DNA from: an uncultured Planctomycetaceae bacterium
Lineage (GTDB): Bacteria > Planctomycetota > Planctomycetia > Pirellulales > UBA1268
Direction of reading: 5' to 3'
DNA: 7,584 bases
NCBI GenBank assembly: GCA_903885855.1
Contig: CAISKG010000364.1
Coordinates: 1 to 7,584, forward strand
The position numbers and the translations under genes were made by a program. The notes under the pieces were generated by a model that ran no database searches, was not told the DNA's origin, and saw only the letters and a program-made list of their open reading frames with translations. Below, in pieces: positions 6,340 through 7,584 of this stretch. Numbering within the stretch: the first letter of the stretch is position 1; every line of letters starts with the position of its first letter.

Positions 6340-6374
6340 CCCCGTCGGGCAGGCCTCTCCCCCCCGGGTCGCCG

Positions 6375-6429
6375 GGCCGCTTCCGCGGCCGCGGGCCCGG
6401 GGGCGGGGCCCCTCTCGACCCGGGCCCGC
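6375..6429 (+). other. Two back-to-back GC hairpins between rng and rplU
   Basis: Hairpin 1 pairs GGCCGC (6375-6380) with GCGGCC (6385-6390) across the tetraloop TTCC. Hairpin 2 starts at the very next base: GCGGGCCCGGG (6391-6401) pairs perfectly over 11 bases with CCCGGGCCCGC (6419-6429), with a 17-base loop that itself contains GGGGCCCC. No T-run follows. The 173-base gap (6340-6512) holds no supported gene; after the hairpins it is strongly pyrimidine-rich up to the rplU start. The element may end the rng transcript, protect mRNA ends or act in an rplU leader; which one is unknown. GC-rich background makes some chance pairing expected. Confidence 0.4.
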
Positions 6430-6512
6430 CCGCTCGTTACCCTCAAAGGCTCGATTTCGGCTCCCGCCCCCCCCTCCATCCCTACCCTCCAGCCCCGTCT
6501 CAGGTGACCGTC

Positions 6513-6881
6513 ATGGCCAAGTCCGCCTCTGCCTCCTCGACCGCCGACACGATGGAAGGCGCGAGCGAGTTCTACGCCGTCGTGGTGGATGGCGGGCGCC
6601 AGTACCGGGTCAGCGAAGGGCAGGAGATCGAGATCGACTTCCGCCACCTTTCCCCGGGCAGCGAGCTGGTCTTCGACCGGGTGCTGGCCGTCAGCAAGGG
6701 GGGCAAGATCACGCTCGGCAAGCCCGTCGTGAAGGGGGCGAAGGTCACTGCGTCGGTCCTCGGGCCGGTGCAGGGGGAGAAGATCTTCGTGCAGAAGTTC
6801 GCCCGTCGGAAGAACTACCGCCGGCGCACCGGCCACCGCTCGCTCGGCACGCGCGTGCGGATCGGGTCGATCGCCGGCTGA
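6513..6881 (+). CDS. rplU: 50S ribosomal protein L21 (bL21)
   Basis: The 122-residue product is a 23S rRNA-binding protein of the large subunit. Core L21 begins at FYAVVVDGGRQYRVSEGQEI (20-39) and continues with strands through LVFDRVLAVSKGGKITLGKP (52-71). It ends with the basic rRNA-binding segment KNYRRRTGHR (100-109) and TRVRI (113-117). The chosen ATG follows AGGTGA (6502-6507), a good anti-Shine-Dalgarno match 5 bases upstream. An in-frame GTG at 6504 overlaps that site, and an ATG at 6552 would give a shorter protein closer to the usual family start. With the ATG at 6513 there is an N-terminal extension of about 18 residues rich in Ser, Ala and Thr. The gene follows rng, as in many bacteria, but rpmA (L27), the usual next gene, is not there; an exported protein follows 47 bases later. 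Confidence 0.93.
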   Translation: MAKSASASSTADTMEGASEFYAVVVDGGRQYRVSEGQEIEIDFRHLSPGSELVFDRVLAVSKGGKITLGKPVVKGAKVTASVLGPVQGEKIFVQKFARRKNYRRRTGHRSLGTRVRIGSIAG

Positions 6882-6928
6882 CACCTGGCCGCGTCCTCGG
6901 GCGGCCGAACCCTCCCGGAGCCATTTGC

Positions 6929-7584
6929 ATGGACGTTCGCCAGGCCGCCGCGCGCGCATGGCGCGGCTCGACGCGACGGTTCGCCCTCGCCGTGCTTGCC
7001 CTCGTCGCCCCTCCGGCGGCCGATGCCCGGCAGCCCGACGCCAAGCCGCTGGCCACGCCCGCCTGGTACGGCGAGCTCGAGGCGGGGGACCGGCAGTTTC
7101 GCTTCGTGATCGAGAGCGCCGAAGAGGACGGCACGCGCGTGGCGCGCCTCCGCAGCCTCGACGAGGGCGACCGGCGGTTCGACCTCGGGGGCTTCGACGA
7201 CGCCGGCGGCCGGCTGGTCTTCGACCTGGCGGCTTCGGCCGCCGCCTATGCGGGGACGATCGACGCCGCCGGCGCCGCCACGGGTACCTGGAAGCAACGG
7301 GGCCAGGAACTGCCGCTCGTCTTCCGGCGCGTGGCCGAGGGGGCGAAGGTGCCCCCCGATCCCGACGAGGTGTGGGCCGGCACGCTCGACGCGGTGGTCC
7401 AGAAGCTCCCCTTGCGCTTCCGGATCTCGAAAGGCGCCGACGGGGCGCGCTCGGTGCACATGGACAGCCTCGCCCAGCGGGCGGGGGGCTTCCGCGGCGA
7501 CCTCGCCATTGAGGGGGCCGAGTGGAAGATCGACGTGCCCGCCGTGAAGGGATCCTTCCGCGGCACCCTCGGCGCCGACGGGAA
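6929..7584 (+). CDS. Exported protein with tandem beta-rich repeats, possibly N-terminus of an alpha/beta hydrolase (3' partial)
   Basis: The frame opens at ATG 6929, preceded by GGAG at 6917-6920 (8-base spacing), and runs without a stop to the window end (218 codons plus two bases). Residues 1-33 look like a signal peptide: basic start with Arg16-Arg17, hydrophobic core FALAVLALVA, and an Ala-Asp-Ala cleavage site at 31-33. TRRFAL is only a partial twin-arginine match. Residues about 46-134 and 149-218 are two diverged copies of one unit. Each opens with an aromatic-x-Gly-x-Leu segment (WYGEL, WAGTL), then a basic/hydrophobic strand (RQFRFVIES, LPLRFRISK), and later a (Y/F)xGT(I/L) strand (YAGTI, FRGTL). 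Copy 1 closes with TGTWKQRGQELPLVFRR. From memory this resembles the domain ahead of the catalytic part in secreted planctomycetal alpha/beta hydrolases (peptidase S33-like). No catalytic residues are in view, so the function is inferred. It may be translated from the rplU transcript. Confidence 0.75.
   Translation, partial: MDVRQAAARAWRGSTRRFALAVLALVAPPAADARQPDAKPLATPAWYGELEAGDRQFRFVIESAEEDGTRVARLRSLDEGDRRFDLGGFDDAGGRLVFDLAASAAAYAGTIDAAGAATGTWKQRGQELPLVFRRVAEGAKVPPDPDEVWAGTLDAVVQKLPLRFRISKGADGARSVHMDSLAQRAGGFRGDLAIEGAEWKIDVPAVKGSFRGTLGADG

Noticed and set aside
6415..6443. Possible rplU promoter, TCGACC - 17 bases - TACCCT
   Set aside because: Only four and three matches to the consensus hexamers, and the -35 half overlaps the arm of the 11-base-pair hairpin. 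Too weak to list as a feature without transcript data.
6051..6512. N-terminal extension of rplU from 6051
   Set aside because: It overlaps the last third of rng and has no L21 similarity before about 6570; the ATG at 6513 has a good ribosome binding site.
6925..7512. A 195-codon frame starting at TTG 6925
   Set aside because: Its translation is Arg/Gly/Pro-rich. The frame starting at ATG 6929 has a signal peptide, a ribosome binding site and repeats, and explains the same region.

Overview
The window is very GC-rich (about 70%) and almost entirely coding on the + strand. It most likely comes from a Planctomycetota bacterium. The evidence for that is family resemblance only: the FecR-like plus helical architecture of the first protein, the wording of the HPF and NPr-like proteins, and a secreted protein whose repeat resembles N-terminal domains of planctomycetal alpha/beta hydrolases. 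No rRNA, tRNA, CRISPR array or mobile element was seen. The assignment is an inference from memory, not a database result.

Layout: (1) 1-1263, the 3' part of a large protein with a proline/alanine linker, a FecR-like beta region and a C-terminal helical, HEAT-like region. (2) 1264-1478, a regulatory gap with a sigma-70-type promoter candidate and a sigma-54-like element. (3) 1479-4683, a compact cluster hpf - ptsN - ptsH - ptsI, encoding a short ribosome hibernation factor and a complete soluble phosphotransfer chain (Enzyme I, HPr, EIIA) with no EIIB or EIIC transporter subunit in view. (4) 4741-6339, an RNase E/G-family endoribonuclease. (5) 6340-6512, a gap with two back-to-back GC hairpins. 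(6) 6513-6881, ribosomal protein L21. (7) 6929 to the window end, the start of an exported protein with two copies of a beta-rich repeat, cut by the window edge.

How the genes fit together: phosphate from PEP should pass EI (His190) to HPr (His18) to EIIA (His69). With no permease present, the chain looks regulatory, like the nitrogen-related PTS of Proteobacteria. There the order is rpoN-hpf-ptsN-rapZ-ptsO, and RapZ is an RNase E adaptor in E. coli. Here hpf and ptsN are again neighbours, and an RNase E/G gene itself lies directly downstream. The hexamer TGGCAC occurs only twice in the window when both strands are read by eye. Both copies lie in the two gaps of about 215 bases before hpf and before ptsI, and both have the GC dinucleotide at sigma-54 spacing. 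This is the most interesting regulatory hint here, though both copies lack the usual TT of the -12 element.
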